Assembly: GCA_013396915.1 (NCBI GenBank) | Contig: VWZL01005146.1 | Span: forward strand, 62,001 to 126,000 | Length of the DNA: 64,000 nucleotides | Origin: Stercorarius parasiticus | Taxonomy: Eukaryota > Chordata > Aves > Charadriiformes > Stercorariidae | Direction: 5' to 3' | Shown: in pieces, positions 1 through 10,740 of the stretch | Position numbering within the stretch: the first letter of the stretch is position 1 | Layout of the letters: each line of letters starts with the position of its first letter | Made by a program: the position numbers and the translations under genes | The notes under the pieces: model-generated | Seen by the model: the letters and a program-made list of their open reading frames with translations, nothing else | Databases searched by the model: none | Told to the model about the DNA's origin: nothing

Positions 1-420
1 TATCTATTTATAGACCTCATATCTAGTACCTTTTTATATTTTCTTATTGCAGCAATTATACCACGGATTAGATTGAGACCAGTCTACCAAGCATGGACGT
101 GTTGGGAACAATCCAGGAACCCCCCAGCCTGTCACTATAAAACCCCTCCATACATGCATATGGTGAGGACAGCCTCTCTGCATGGCAGGTACAGAAATTC
201 TGCAGCTTTGGTCATGGTGGCAGATTTGGTCCCATCCAAAGAAAAGACCAAGAGATCTCACGAAGGCTCAATAGCTGATGTCTTTTTTCTTCTGGGTGAC
301 TGCCAGGAACCCTGGACAGACCGCCTGGACATGCGCGCCTTGGTGCCTGCATGCCGGCTGGATTACGTGGACACAGGCAACTTGGATCTTGTGAGTATGT
401 GGGTGACAGAGTGTGAGTGA
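1..420 (+). other. Possible LTR fragment or exon-like block (unresolved)
   Basis: The block is richer in GC than what follows. It holds a clear TATA box (TATAAAA, 136-142) followed by a pyrimidine- and GC-rich stretch, which is the arrangement seen across the U3/R boundary of a retroviral LTR. It can also be read as an exon: a pyrimidine-rich tract ending in cag at 50-52, an open plus-strand frame from about 55, and a good donor-like GTGAGT near 390. The translation contains no domain I recognise. There is no primer-binding site, polyadenylation signal or neighbouring gag/pol sequence. An old solitary LTR cut by the window edge and a real exon are both possible; neither is shown. Confidence 0.25.
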
Positions 421-3059
421 GTGAAAACAGTTTTGGTTTAGGTCAGATTTCTCTTTCCCACTTGCAAAGTCTCATGGTTCAGCTTTCCATATCGCTCGTA
501 TAATCCTGCAATATTAATTGGTACAAGGGTAGCATATTTGAGCTCACACCCTGGGCGGTAAAGACATAATCTAACATGCCATGAAGCTCCTGAGTAGAAA
601 GAAAGGAAGGGGAGAAAAAGGGATATAATTTTGTTCTACTCTTTTCCCAGCATGAAACAAAGGAGGGAAGTTTCCTTTGACACTTCTCTTAACCTTTAGA
701 TACTACTTGTGGGTGAGAGATACCACCTAACTATGAAAGCAGTAAAATAAAAAATATTGTCTAACAATTAGCCAAGAACGAGCCCTGAGGCCAGCTGTTA
801 TTCCAGAGAGGGGTGAAGCACCAGAAACAGGTAACAATTCAGTTGCTCTCTATCTGAACAGCTTGCTAGCCCTCAGGATACCAATAAAAGTATCTCTGTC
901 TAAACATATGCAAACGCACAAGAAAAAAATCTGTAATTTACTTGTTGCTTCCAGGAACTCAGTTACACATTGATTTAAATTTAAAATGTGAGGTTGCAGG
1001 TAACAAACTTACATGTAAGAACTGCCAGACAGTTTATAGAAAACCAAAGCTCAATAGAAGAGAAAGTGGTAATGTTTCCAGAAAATTCTTAAATGTCCTG
1101 TAGCTTTCCACAGCAATGCTGGAATTTGTTAGGATTACACAAGACATTGGCAGACTTCAGCACACAGAATTTTGGTTGAGTAACTCTAAACTTGGGGTGC
1201 TGAGCCCTCTGCATATTATCCCGAGTGATCAGTGCCAAGTCACGCTAGCAAGTGGCTCCAGCAAGCCCCCGCCAGGACAACGGCACCACACACATCCTGT
1301 GGGATCTTTAAAAGGGCAAATGCAGGGGAAAACTCTAAGGCTCTATTATTATATTGCGGTTATCAATAAAGCCATATTCAAAGAAAAATCCTGCATTTTG
1401 AATTTCAGGTTTGAGGCCCTCTCTCTCAGACTGGTAGCCCCAGGGAAAGCTGGTGGGGGAGACTGAACATCCTGCACCAGCCTGTGGCCACTGGGAACCG
1501 ACTTTGGGAGCGCAGTAGTATAGGGTGATGGAGGAGCAGAAGCAGCAGGGAAGAGCATGGCGAGGTGCTTGTGCAGCCACCCTCCTTGGTCTGTGTCATC
1601 CTTGCTTTGGCAGGGATGCAGGGAGAAGGGCCGCCTGCCCAGGAATGGTGGGTGACTCTCTGACCTCCCTGGGACCACCAAAGTCCCAGGGCTCCCTTAG
1701 AAAACCTGCTGCTGGTAACTCAGCCCACTGACTTGTGGTTTAAAAAGTTCATGTGATAAAGAATATCACTGTTCATTTCAAAAGCCAGGATGTCAGGACA
1801 GGTAATTTGAACTTTCATCTGTGTTTCCTCTTTCCTATAAATCTTTAAGGAAAGGCTGTATCTGCGAACCCATATCGCAGTCAGTGCTATACATACCAAT
1901 ACATAAAGCGTAAACTGTCTGCACACTTTGTTTAGGGATTTTTGCAAATTGTGCATCCTACAAAATGACCTCAGCTTGCTTGAGATCTTTTTTTTGCTGT
2001 GATGAATACCACATCCTCTGAGTGACCTGGGATGTTTGTTTTTGTTGGCCAGATGACAATATATGGGATACAATGAATACTAACCACATTGTACAGTGAT
2101 TTGGCCCAACTATAAGGTTCTCTTTTTTCTCTTCAGGAGAATCAGGAAAAAAATTTTAGACCTTTCACTTTATGGCAAAGACCTGCTGAGTTCAAACTGA
2201 AGAGGCATCATAAATTCGGTGAAATGACTTTTATCCAGCATATTGGTATATTTGAAATAGTGTAGAGGGAAGAAAATACGTAAAGAACATACAGTCTTTT
2301 GAAGGAAATGATCTTTTAGGCCATTTAAAAAATGTTTTTCATTAAAAATCATTGGGTTTTTTTGTGGTTCCCCCCCACTTTGAATTACACCTTTGATATT
2401 AATCCCTGCTGGGGTATAACTCTTTTTTATGCAATTACCTAAGCTGGAATTAAAAATTACATTCATGGATGTTATATCCTCTTTGCTATTATTTCATAAT
2501 TTACTTTTATCTAATCTGAAAGGTATCAATAAATGAAACTTGCTCAAGTCCATTCAGTTATGCCCAACAGATACTATTCTGTACTTTAAATTGCATTCCA
2601 CTTGTATAAAAAGCAGTATGTCTATCTACCATCTTTATCTGTTTGTCTGGTTCACTTCAATATGTTGAGACATTTACTAAATCTTCCTTGTGAAAAATTC
2701 TTGCTCTCTAGATAATGTGATCTGCCTGTGGGTACTGTTACATATTGTTTTTGTATTACAACAACAGTCAAAAGGTGCTATGTATTTTTTCAAATGTGTC
2801 ACAGCAATGATTTCTATTCCGAAAACCTGCAAGTTTGGGAAAGTTAATTTGATATCCAAAATGCAAGGTATGCTTGGCAAATGGGACCCATCACATAAGG
2901 GGGGGTCCCCTTGCATTTACAGCTTCAGGACCTTGTTATCCGCTCCTGTCAGCAAATTAATCTGCTAGATATTCGTAAGAAGCTATCTTGAAGCAGCACA
3001 ACGTCCACCTGGCAAATTCTTTTGAAACCTAAATTAATGTAACATTGATAATCTTATTC
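421..3059. other. Non-coding stretch, nothing recognised
   Basis: The sequence is AT-rich and unique-looking. The short open frames here (68-117 codons) have no family motif, no paired splice signals and are of chance length. No tandem repeat or RNA gene is visible. Confidence 0.6.
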
Positions 3060-3493
3060 TTTGAAGAAGAAAGTTTACAGTAAGTGGAAGAATGGACTGA
3101 CCGCTTGGGAGGATTACAAGAATGCCGCCAGAGTGTGCAGGGATGAAACAAGGAAAGCCAAGGCCACCTTGGAATTAAACCTGGCTAGGGATGTCAAGCT
3201 CAACAGGAAGGGCTTCTACAAGTATACTGGAGGCAAAAGGAGGACCAGAGAAGTTGTGGGCCCACTGTTGAATGAAACAGGAGCCATGGTCACGAAGGAT
3301 GCGGAGAAGGCAGAGTTACTGAATGCCTTCTTTGCTTCGGTCTTTACTGCCCGTCCCAGCCCTCAGGAGTCCCGGGCTTTGGGGAAAGTAATGGGTAAAG
3401 AAGCAGACTTCCCCTGGGTTAAGGAGGATCAAGTGAGGGATCAATTAGGTCAATTAGACATTCATAAGTCCATGGGCCCTGATGGGATGCACC

Positions 3494-4155
3494 NNNNNNN
3501 NNNNNNNNNNNNNNNNNNNNNNNNNNNNNNNNNNNNNNNNNNNNNNNNNNNNNNNNNNNNNNNNNNNNNNNNNNNNNNNNNNNNNNNNNNNNNNNNNNNN
3601 NNNNNNNNNNNNNNNNNNNNNNNNNNNNNNNNNNNNNNNNNNNNNNNNNNNNNNNNNNNNNNNNNNNNNNNNNNNNNNNNNNNNNNNNNNNNNNNNNNNN
3701 NNNNNNNNNNNNNNNNNNNNNNNNNNNNNNNNNNNNNNNNNNNNNNNNNNNNNNNNNNNNNNNNNNNNNNNNNNNNNNNNNNNNNNNNNNNNNNNNNNNN
3801 NNNNNNNNNNNNNNNNNNNNNNNNNNNNNNNNNNNNNNNNNNNNNNNNNNNNNNNNNNNNNNNNNNNNNNNNNNNNNNNNNNNNNNNNNNNNNNNNNNNN
3901 NNNNNNNNNNNNNNNNNNNNNNNNNNNNNNNNNNNNNNNNNNNNNNNNNNNNNNNNNNNNNNNNNNNNNNNNNNNNNNNNNNNNNNNNNNNNNNNNNNNN
4001 NNNNNNNNNNNNNNNNNNNNNNNNNNNNNNNNNNNNNNNNNNNNNNNNNNNNNNNNNNNNNNNNNNNNNNNNNNNNNNNNNNNNNNNNNNNNNNNNNNNN
4101 NNNNNNNNNNNNNNNNNNNNNNNNNNNNNNNNNNNNNNNNNNNNNNNNNNNNNNN
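3494..4155. other. Assembly gap (662 N)
   Basis: A run of N lies inside the CR1 copy. Repeats of this kind commonly break short-read assemblies. From general knowledge of the family I would expect roughly 900 bases between the two flanking protein regions, so the gap length may be an underestimate or the copy may carry a deletion. All predicted frames that cross this run are meaningless. Confidence 0.99.
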
Positions 4156-4178
4156 TGGAAAGAGACCTGGGAGTCCTG

Positions 4179-4754
4179 GTGGACAACAGGATGACCATGA
4201 GTCAGCAATGTGCCCTCGTGGCCAAGAAGACCAATGGCATCCTGGGGTGCATCAAGACGAGTGTGGCCAGCAGGTCGAGGGAGGTCATCCTCCCCCTCTA
4301 CTCTGCCTTGGTGAGGCCGCACCCAGAGTACCGTGTTCAGTTCTGGGCTCCCTGGTTCAAGAAGGACAGGGAACTGCTGGAGAGGGTGCAGCAAAGGGCT
4401 ACAAAGATGATTAGGGGACTGGAACATCTCTCTTATGAAGAAAGGCTGAGGGATTTGGGTCTCTTCAGTCTGGAAAAAAGATGGCTGAGGGGGGACCTTA
4501 TCAACACTTATAAATACTTAAAGGATGGGTGTCAGGAGGATGGGGCCAGGCTCTTTTCAGTGGTGCCCAGTGACAGGACAAGAGGTAATGGGCACAAACT
4601 TGAGCATAGGAAGTTCCACCTAAACATGAGGAGGAAATTCTTTACTCTGAGGGTGGCAGAGCACTGGAAGAGGCTGCCCAGAGAGGTGGTGGAGTCTCCA
4701 TCTCTGGAGACATTCAAAACCCGCCTGGACGTGTTCCTGTGGAACCTGCTCTAA
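4179..4754 (+). pseudogene. CR1 ORF2 reverse transcriptase, C-terminal remnant
   Basis: The 191-codon frame covers the connection region after the RT palm. It begins in [16 protein letters not shown] and continues through [20 protein letters not shown], then the [15 protein letters not shown] block and the terminal [20 protein letters not shown] block, ending at TAA. These blocks are shared with the two other long CR1 copies in the window. The frame is open for its full length, so decay is slight. The element lacks its 5' half and its promoter, so it is a dead copy. It is not a host gene. Confidence 0.9.
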
Positions 4755-4839
4755 GGTGACCCTGCTCTGGCAGGGGGGTTGGACTAGATGATCTCCAGAT
4801 GTCCCTTCCAACTCTATGGTTCTATGATTCTATGATTCT

Positions 4840-7800
4840 TAGTAACTCCTCACCAACCTGTTGACTCATGTTAGTATCTGAAACACTTCCACAAGGAAGC
4901 AAAGTTAAGTACACAGCACAGGCAAAGGTGGTGATGTCAACACATCTGTTTTAGAAGATCTCATGGGAGAAATGGACATTGGTTTAAGAGGATATTCTGG
5001 GACTATGAGTTTGGAAGCAAATGGGACATGCCAATAGCAGACCCATTTACAGTTCTATGCAAGCAGGCAAGGCAAAACAGAGATAGAAGCAAAGTCACAG
5101 CACTAGGAGAAAAGCCCTGGTCAATCACAGGAAAGAGACCTTGGAGTGCAAAGCTGATCCCTATTGCTGGTGTGTAACTGAAACAAAAAAGGAAGAAGCT
5201 ACTATCAATTGTCATTTTTCTGCTTTGAAATACATATTGCCAAAGTAAATACACACTGGAAGTACAATGGAGGAGTGAGGAGCCAAAGAATGGACGAAAA
5301 ATTTAAGGATTCTTCAAGGAGATAGGGAACACAGTACAGGAGATTTGATTATTTGTGCTCCTGGAAAAGTTCCTCTTGTCCTAAGGTGGTCTGTCAGAAG
5401 ACCAGCTGAAGGGGTACACTTCCTCATCACTGAAGGTGATAGAGAAAGTAAACTTTTTGACAACATACAGAGCAGAGATTAAATAAATAAGTGAAGCTTT
5501 TTACTACCTGCAAGAAGTAAGATTCTAGGAGAGATGGCTTATGCCCAATATTTTTCCATGTCTGGCAGATTCTACGGGAAAAAGAGAGCACTGACATAGA
5601 TTCAAGACCTCTCTCTGAAGAGGCCCCATTTTCTCAATCTGCTGCTCAGCTGTGTTTTGCACTCCAGGTGTTTCACCAGAAACTAGAGCATACTCCAAGT
5701 GGTTCAGAGAGTAAAAAGGAGTTCACAGTGGCTGCCTTGATTCTGGGCGGCCAGCACAAAGTACAACCAGTCATAAACAATTTATAGCTATGACCAAAAG
5801 AAGTTGGGTATGAACCTTTCAAACAGTGCAGTTTTAGCTACAAATACTTAATTTGCAAGTTAAATATAAAGGTATGGACATGCAGGGCAGCCGAATGTTT
5901 TCTTGCCTTCCCTTTGTGCCCCTCTTCTCTCCATGCATCCCTACCTAACTCTCAAGGGAGTCAATGCAACATACCTGGGCAAACTTCTATGTACTTGCCC
6001 ATGAAGATATACAGGAAAACAAAGCAAATTCCATACCATGTCTTATACATCATTAAGGAGATTTATATCAGCTAGAAAACTTGCCCTAAACCTACACTGC
6101 CTTGCACAAAAAAAGGCCACAAAGATGTTGTTGACAGGTTTCTCCCCTGCTGGAATGAGCCGAGCGGTCTGCCTACCCCGCTCAGCTGGGCTTTGTGCAT
6201 TTTCAACCATGTCTCTGGTCTGTAGCACCCACAAAAAACAGGCCTCATTCTTTGACTGAAAGGAGCGTAGCTGACTGGTATCTGATGTGCTGCTCTGTGT
6301 CTATACAAAAATAAAATCATAAGAAAGAAACTTGATGCACGTGGTCAGAAGAAGCAATGATCTACTCTTCACTGAAGAAGTCCAGGCCTCCGTAACACTA
6401 CCTGTTTTCCACGCCTCTCATTCACATACATGCATCTGCACACACAAACACAAGATATATCTCTCTATATATCTGCATATATCCCTCTCTATATATAGAG
6501 AGATCTATATTTGCACATACCAAATGAAACACGTCAACGTAACACAGTCTGTTGATATGAGGCACATTGGCGAATGCTTGCAGACATTAAAGGGTTACCA
6601 ACAGATAGAATCCATCCTCTAAAGTTTAGACTTTGCAAAAAAAAATGTATTCCTTGATAGATTTCTGACTTTTAATTCTCTGAGGCCTATGTCTGAGGAA
6701 TTATTGTCTCCAGAAATCACTGGACAAACAACTTTGTGCTATAACTTGTCCAGAAACTTTGTTCAGGAGAACATCCTCATAAAAAACCCCAACAGAATAA
6801 CAAAATATTCTAGGCACGTATAAATGCATCAAAAATTCTTATTACGTTGTCTGCTACACCAGAGCTGCTTAATATCATCTAATTTCAGTATTTGTTGCAT
6901 TAAAATATCAACTGGTTTTGAATAACAAAAAAGCGAATAGCTGCAAAAAACCCCAAACCCCTTATCGAATATATTTTAAGCTGAATGCGTGAAGTGGAGG
7001 GGGAAGGGAGAAGTCATAGGAGTTCAGACAGAAGCTTTGTAGGATCAAAAAGAGACCATTTGCTGATCTGGTAGCTCTGTGACCTTCTGGGCTACATCAA
7101 ACCATATTCTCCACAGGACAATACCTTAGCAGCTTTCCTTAAAAAGGGGCTTAGAAATGCTTCTTTTGTTATGAATGGCGTGAGAAGGCAAAAGGGGAGA
7201 GGGGAAATAACACAGCCTGAGGCAGAACTACTTTTTCTGCCCAGAGTATAATGAGTGCTCCCCGCTTTCAGGTTGGTAAAAAAGGGATAAAAAGTGATAA
7301 ATCAGAATTGTTGTCCTTACAGGCTCTTTTTGACTTTGACAGAAAGATGGCAAGTTGCACTACAACTAAGCTTCAAAATATTGTTAACATTCCCCTACCC
7401 TCCCAAAGATTGATTGGAATAACTGATTACACCAGTGATTTACAGGTTAATAACTGTAATAATTTTTTATCCATGTTAATAAATAGACTGCCTGTATTCG
7501 AGTCAACAAAGTACGGGCAGTAAGAGCTTTGATTTAACATTATTTTTTAGGAGGATGCACCTTAAATATAGAGCTTTTTCAGCTTCGCCTTGGAAATGAT
7601 GCATCCACCAAGGAAAGAAATAATTTGATTTTTAGCTGGTTAGAAGAAACTCACAGACTATGCCCTTAGAAAGGCTTTTGGTGCTATATTAAATAAATTA
7701 AAATACGTTACAGTGAAATTGTCCTATTGGGGGTGCATAGATGAGTGAAACATTACTTTTAAATAGTAATTAGCCATTTTTCACTCTTAAAAATATGGAA

Positions 7801-8503
7801 TTGTTCAAGCATTATATACCCAGGCCCAGTTTTCTTCAAAAGTTAATGTTTTGGATAAAGGGCTGGAGTACTGTAATATGAAAGGTGTCACAAACCCTTC
7901 TGAAGGACTAAATCAGAATTCAAAGGATCTTGACAGGTTGGAGAAATGGTCTAAAATCTGAAGGAAACAATTAGTACAGGTAAATGCACATGAGGTTCAT
8001 GGTAGATGATAGATTAAATGTAAGTCAACAACGTGAGGCTATTGGAAGCTCAGAGAAGTTATATGCAACGTATGGGAAATGATTATTGTATTCTCGTCAC
8101 TGCTGGTCAGATCTGAGCTGGTGCTTTTGGCACTTCAACTGAAACAGATGGAGATAACTGGGGTAAGACCCCGAGGAGAGCAGCAAGTATAAAGAGGGTT
8201 TAATGTGCATATAAATGAGATGGAAAAGCTGAAGGTTCTCTACCGTGTCTCTTCTGAAAGAGGAGATTGAAAGGAGATAAACTGACAACTTTCCAGTGAG
8301 GATGTTCTCAGCTCTTCCTCCTGACCACAGTGGAAAGAAAAAGAAGAAATCTGCTTAATTTGCATCAAAAGCCATTAAAATTAGTCATTAGAAAAAGCTT
8401 GTCTACCTGTAAAAATACTGCAGAATCTGGGAGGGTATGGAATTTCCCTTTTTAAAATGTTTTCAATAGATATTAAACCATCGCTGACAGATGTCTGTCC
8501 TTG
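4840..8503. other. Non-coding stretch with a TA-rich palindrome
   Basis: The stretch is unique AT-rich sequence. The frames at 5.0, 6.0-6.6 and 7.25 kb are short, overlap on opposite strands and show no motif. The only structure noted is the CA/TA-rich patch near 6.43-6.52 kb. Confidence 0.6.
6430..6520. repeat. CA/TA-rich patch with an 18-bp perfect palindrome
   Basis: A short CA-rich run passes into alternating ctctctatata tracts. Positions 6485-6502 read CTCTCTATATATAGAGAG, identical to their reverse complement. It is probably a degenerate dinucleotide microsatellite that can extrude a cruciform. No gene context. Confidence 0.7.
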
Positions 8504-8582
8504 TCAGTTTGAATTTAGCCTTCTGCAGAAGTATAGAGCAGATGACCTCTAGAGGACCCTTCCAGCTCTTCTTCTCTATGAA
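8504..8582 (+). mobile_element. CR1 3' tail fragment (old)
   Basis: The string gcagatgacctctagagg, then a cccttccagctct-like segment and ttctctatgaagct, match the last part of CR1 (agatgacctc..gg(t/a)cccttccaa..ttctatga) with many substitutions. Only the tail is left, the commonest state for old CR1 copies. Confidence 0.6.
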
Positions 8583-10651
8583 GCTATAGGGAGCTCTAAG
8601 CTTGGAGGCAAAGGAAACAGCAACAGCTACTGAGTAACAGCTCACTTCGTTGAGATTTTTTTTCTCATCCCTGCCACTGGCATACATCCATGTTCTGAAT
8701 TTACATGCTCCTGAATTGCATCCAAATAAGTGTCTACACATAGTTACAAATATGTCATGCAAGCCAAAATAATTGTTTCTTTTAATATGAATCATCTTGA
8801 AGAGCATTTTATTATTATAAATGAGAAAGTTTCTAAAAATATATTATGCCCTATTTGGCATGGTATTAGAAAAATACCATGGTATTAGATTTGAAAATGT
8901 CCCCTTCATGCCAAGTCTTATCCAAGTTGACTGGTGTATCTGAGGGCAGAATTTGGCCTACTGTAATTAAATCCAAACGTTGTATCAGAGTTTAACTAGT
9001 GCAAGACTTTGCTTTTTGGTGTAAAGACAGTGGAAATTTCTATTGTCTTTTCTCAGTGTTTTTGGATCGCAACAGTCCTTCCACAGTTTTTATCATATGG
9101 TGGACACAACTCAAATGTAATTCGTGCCCAGCATAAAAGAATAAACAGGTCAGTGAGATCAGAAAGGCCGAATTTACCGCTAGAACTGAGTTTTCCTTCC
9201 TACTTCTTGCTCTTTATCTTTAGAAAGAACAGACCCTGCTGCTAGCTGATAGAGAGATACCCCTGAAATGTGTAAATAATGCCTAATACAAATTCTGAGT
9301 CACTGCATGTGGATTCATCCACAAGTGCTTATACATTTCTTTGTCGTTACTCTAAAGGTAACCACTGACCTTACAGCAGCGCGCTGTCAGTGGAACACAC
9401 AGGGAAAGATCCTCCACCTGCGAGTCTAACGGATTGCAAAACAGAATTTTCTTCGGGAAGTTTACACCACACTGTTGGAAGTTTTACTGGCATAAAACTG
9501 GGAGACGATTACTCCATGTTAGCTAGAAAGAGATTTTTTGTGTCAGCATTACAAGAAAGTAAGTCGCTGGAGTAAGAAGAGGAAGACAGAGAAGAGATAA
9601 AGATATGTAAAGGTAATGATAAAAAGAAAATTTGAAAGAGTGAAGCTCCACTGTGTTACACTTCCCACTTTGAACTAGTTTGAAGTGCTGAAAATCTCTG
9701 CCATTTTAACTTGAGGCATAATACAGCAATTTAGAATAAAGGATGTCTTGCCCCTTGAGTGTCTTTGTGCTTGAAAAGGAGTCTCTCTTTCAGGATTTAA
9801 TAGAGTAAACTTACACCAACTACAAAGAGAACAACACATCCCTTCCATTGTATTATATTTGCTTGTTCCATCAGGAGGGCTGAATCTGCTCAGTGAATGA
9901 GGAAATGATCTCTGGGGAGCATAGGACTTCTCATCAGAAATTATATCCTAACATCTGTTTGGCATGGTTTTCCCATGGGCTGTTATTGCCCTTATTGGGG
10001 AGTTTTTCACAACCCTGTGGAGAATAGGCTTTGTGCTGTTTGGTTGAAAGTATATTCCCAGCACCACCATGGTTTGGGCTTGGCTCAAAAGAATAAGTTT
10101 TAATGGGACTGAGTTTTGAGAACTGCATCTTTATGTCTGGAAAAGTATATCTGCAGGCATTACCCAACTACTATTTTTTTCATGGGGGACAGCTGTTGGA
10201 AGCAAACTGGCCCAGGACGTGGCTCTTTTGTTGGCTTACAAAACCACTTTCCTCAGTATCCAGGATGGGTGGCAAATCAGGTAGAAGACTGTGGGATAAA
10301 AACTGTAAAAGCTGTAGCATTTTGTCCATTGTGAGCTAGAATTTTGTAAAGGAGTATTATAGGAATTGTTCTTCAAGCTGAAAACTAGATTCTACTTTCA
10401 AAATAGGTGTCAATTAGGCATTAAAGTGAGCAGCAAACATAATTGCAAATCCACTGCAACTGTGAAGAAAATCAAAATCATGTGCTAAATGATAGATACT
10501 ATTTACAAAAATTTCTATGGTGCATGCCAGTTTTCAAAACTGCTCTAGAATTTTATTATAATTTGATTTCATGGCTTGAAAAACAGGCTTAGAGAGCCAA
10601 TTAACATATCGTTCACCTTGTATATGACCCAAAATGGCAACTTAGTCGTAT
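8583..10651. other. Non-coding stretch, nothing coding recognised
   Basis: The stretch is AT-rich and unique. It includes a 12-bp direct repeat CATGGTATTAGA (8859-8870 and 8878-8889) whose second copy overlaps a 14-bp palindrome (8873-8886). The frames near 9.0-9.6 and 9.9-10.3 kb have no motif. Confidence 0.55.
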
Positions 10652-10740
10652 CTAGAATAGAATAGAATAGAAATTTCAGTTGGAGGGGACCTACAACAAT
10701 TATCTAGTCCAACTGCAAAATCCGAGCAAATCCAAAGGCA
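10652..10740 (-). mobile_element. CR1 3' tail fragment, reverse orientation
   Basis: Tandem TAGAATAGAATAGAATAGAA is followed by ttggaggggaccta, a few changed bases and tatctagtccaactgc. This is the reverse complement of a CR1 end (ggactagatga..ggtcccctcc..ATTCTA repeats). The inner boundary fades at about 10740. Confidence 0.8.

Larger units (their letters stand above)
3060..4839 (+). mobile_element. CR1 LINE, 5'-truncated, interrupted by an assembly gap
   Basis: CR1 elements are the main non-LTR retrotransposons of birds; their ORF2 encodes an endonuclease and a reverse transcriptase that copies the RNA at a nicked target. The left part (3061-3493) encodes the region between endonuclease and RT, ending in GPDGMH at the start of the RT fingers. 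The right part (after 4155) encodes the thumb and C-terminal region ([23 protein letters not shown]) and ends with TAA at 4752-4754. The 3' end has the CR1 signature GGTTGGACTAGATGATCTCC and terminal ATTCTATG-type repeats. The endonuclease half is missing, as in most genomic copies. The catalytic RT motifs would lie inside the N run. The reading frame differs on the two sides (frame 1 left, frame 3 right), so either the 662-base gap size is wrong or the copy has an indel. Confidence 0.97.

Noticed and set aside
3419..4427. Long frames of 259-377 codons crossing the N run
   Set aside because: They are open only because N cannot encode a stop. The real coding content is CR1 ORF2 in two separate frames.
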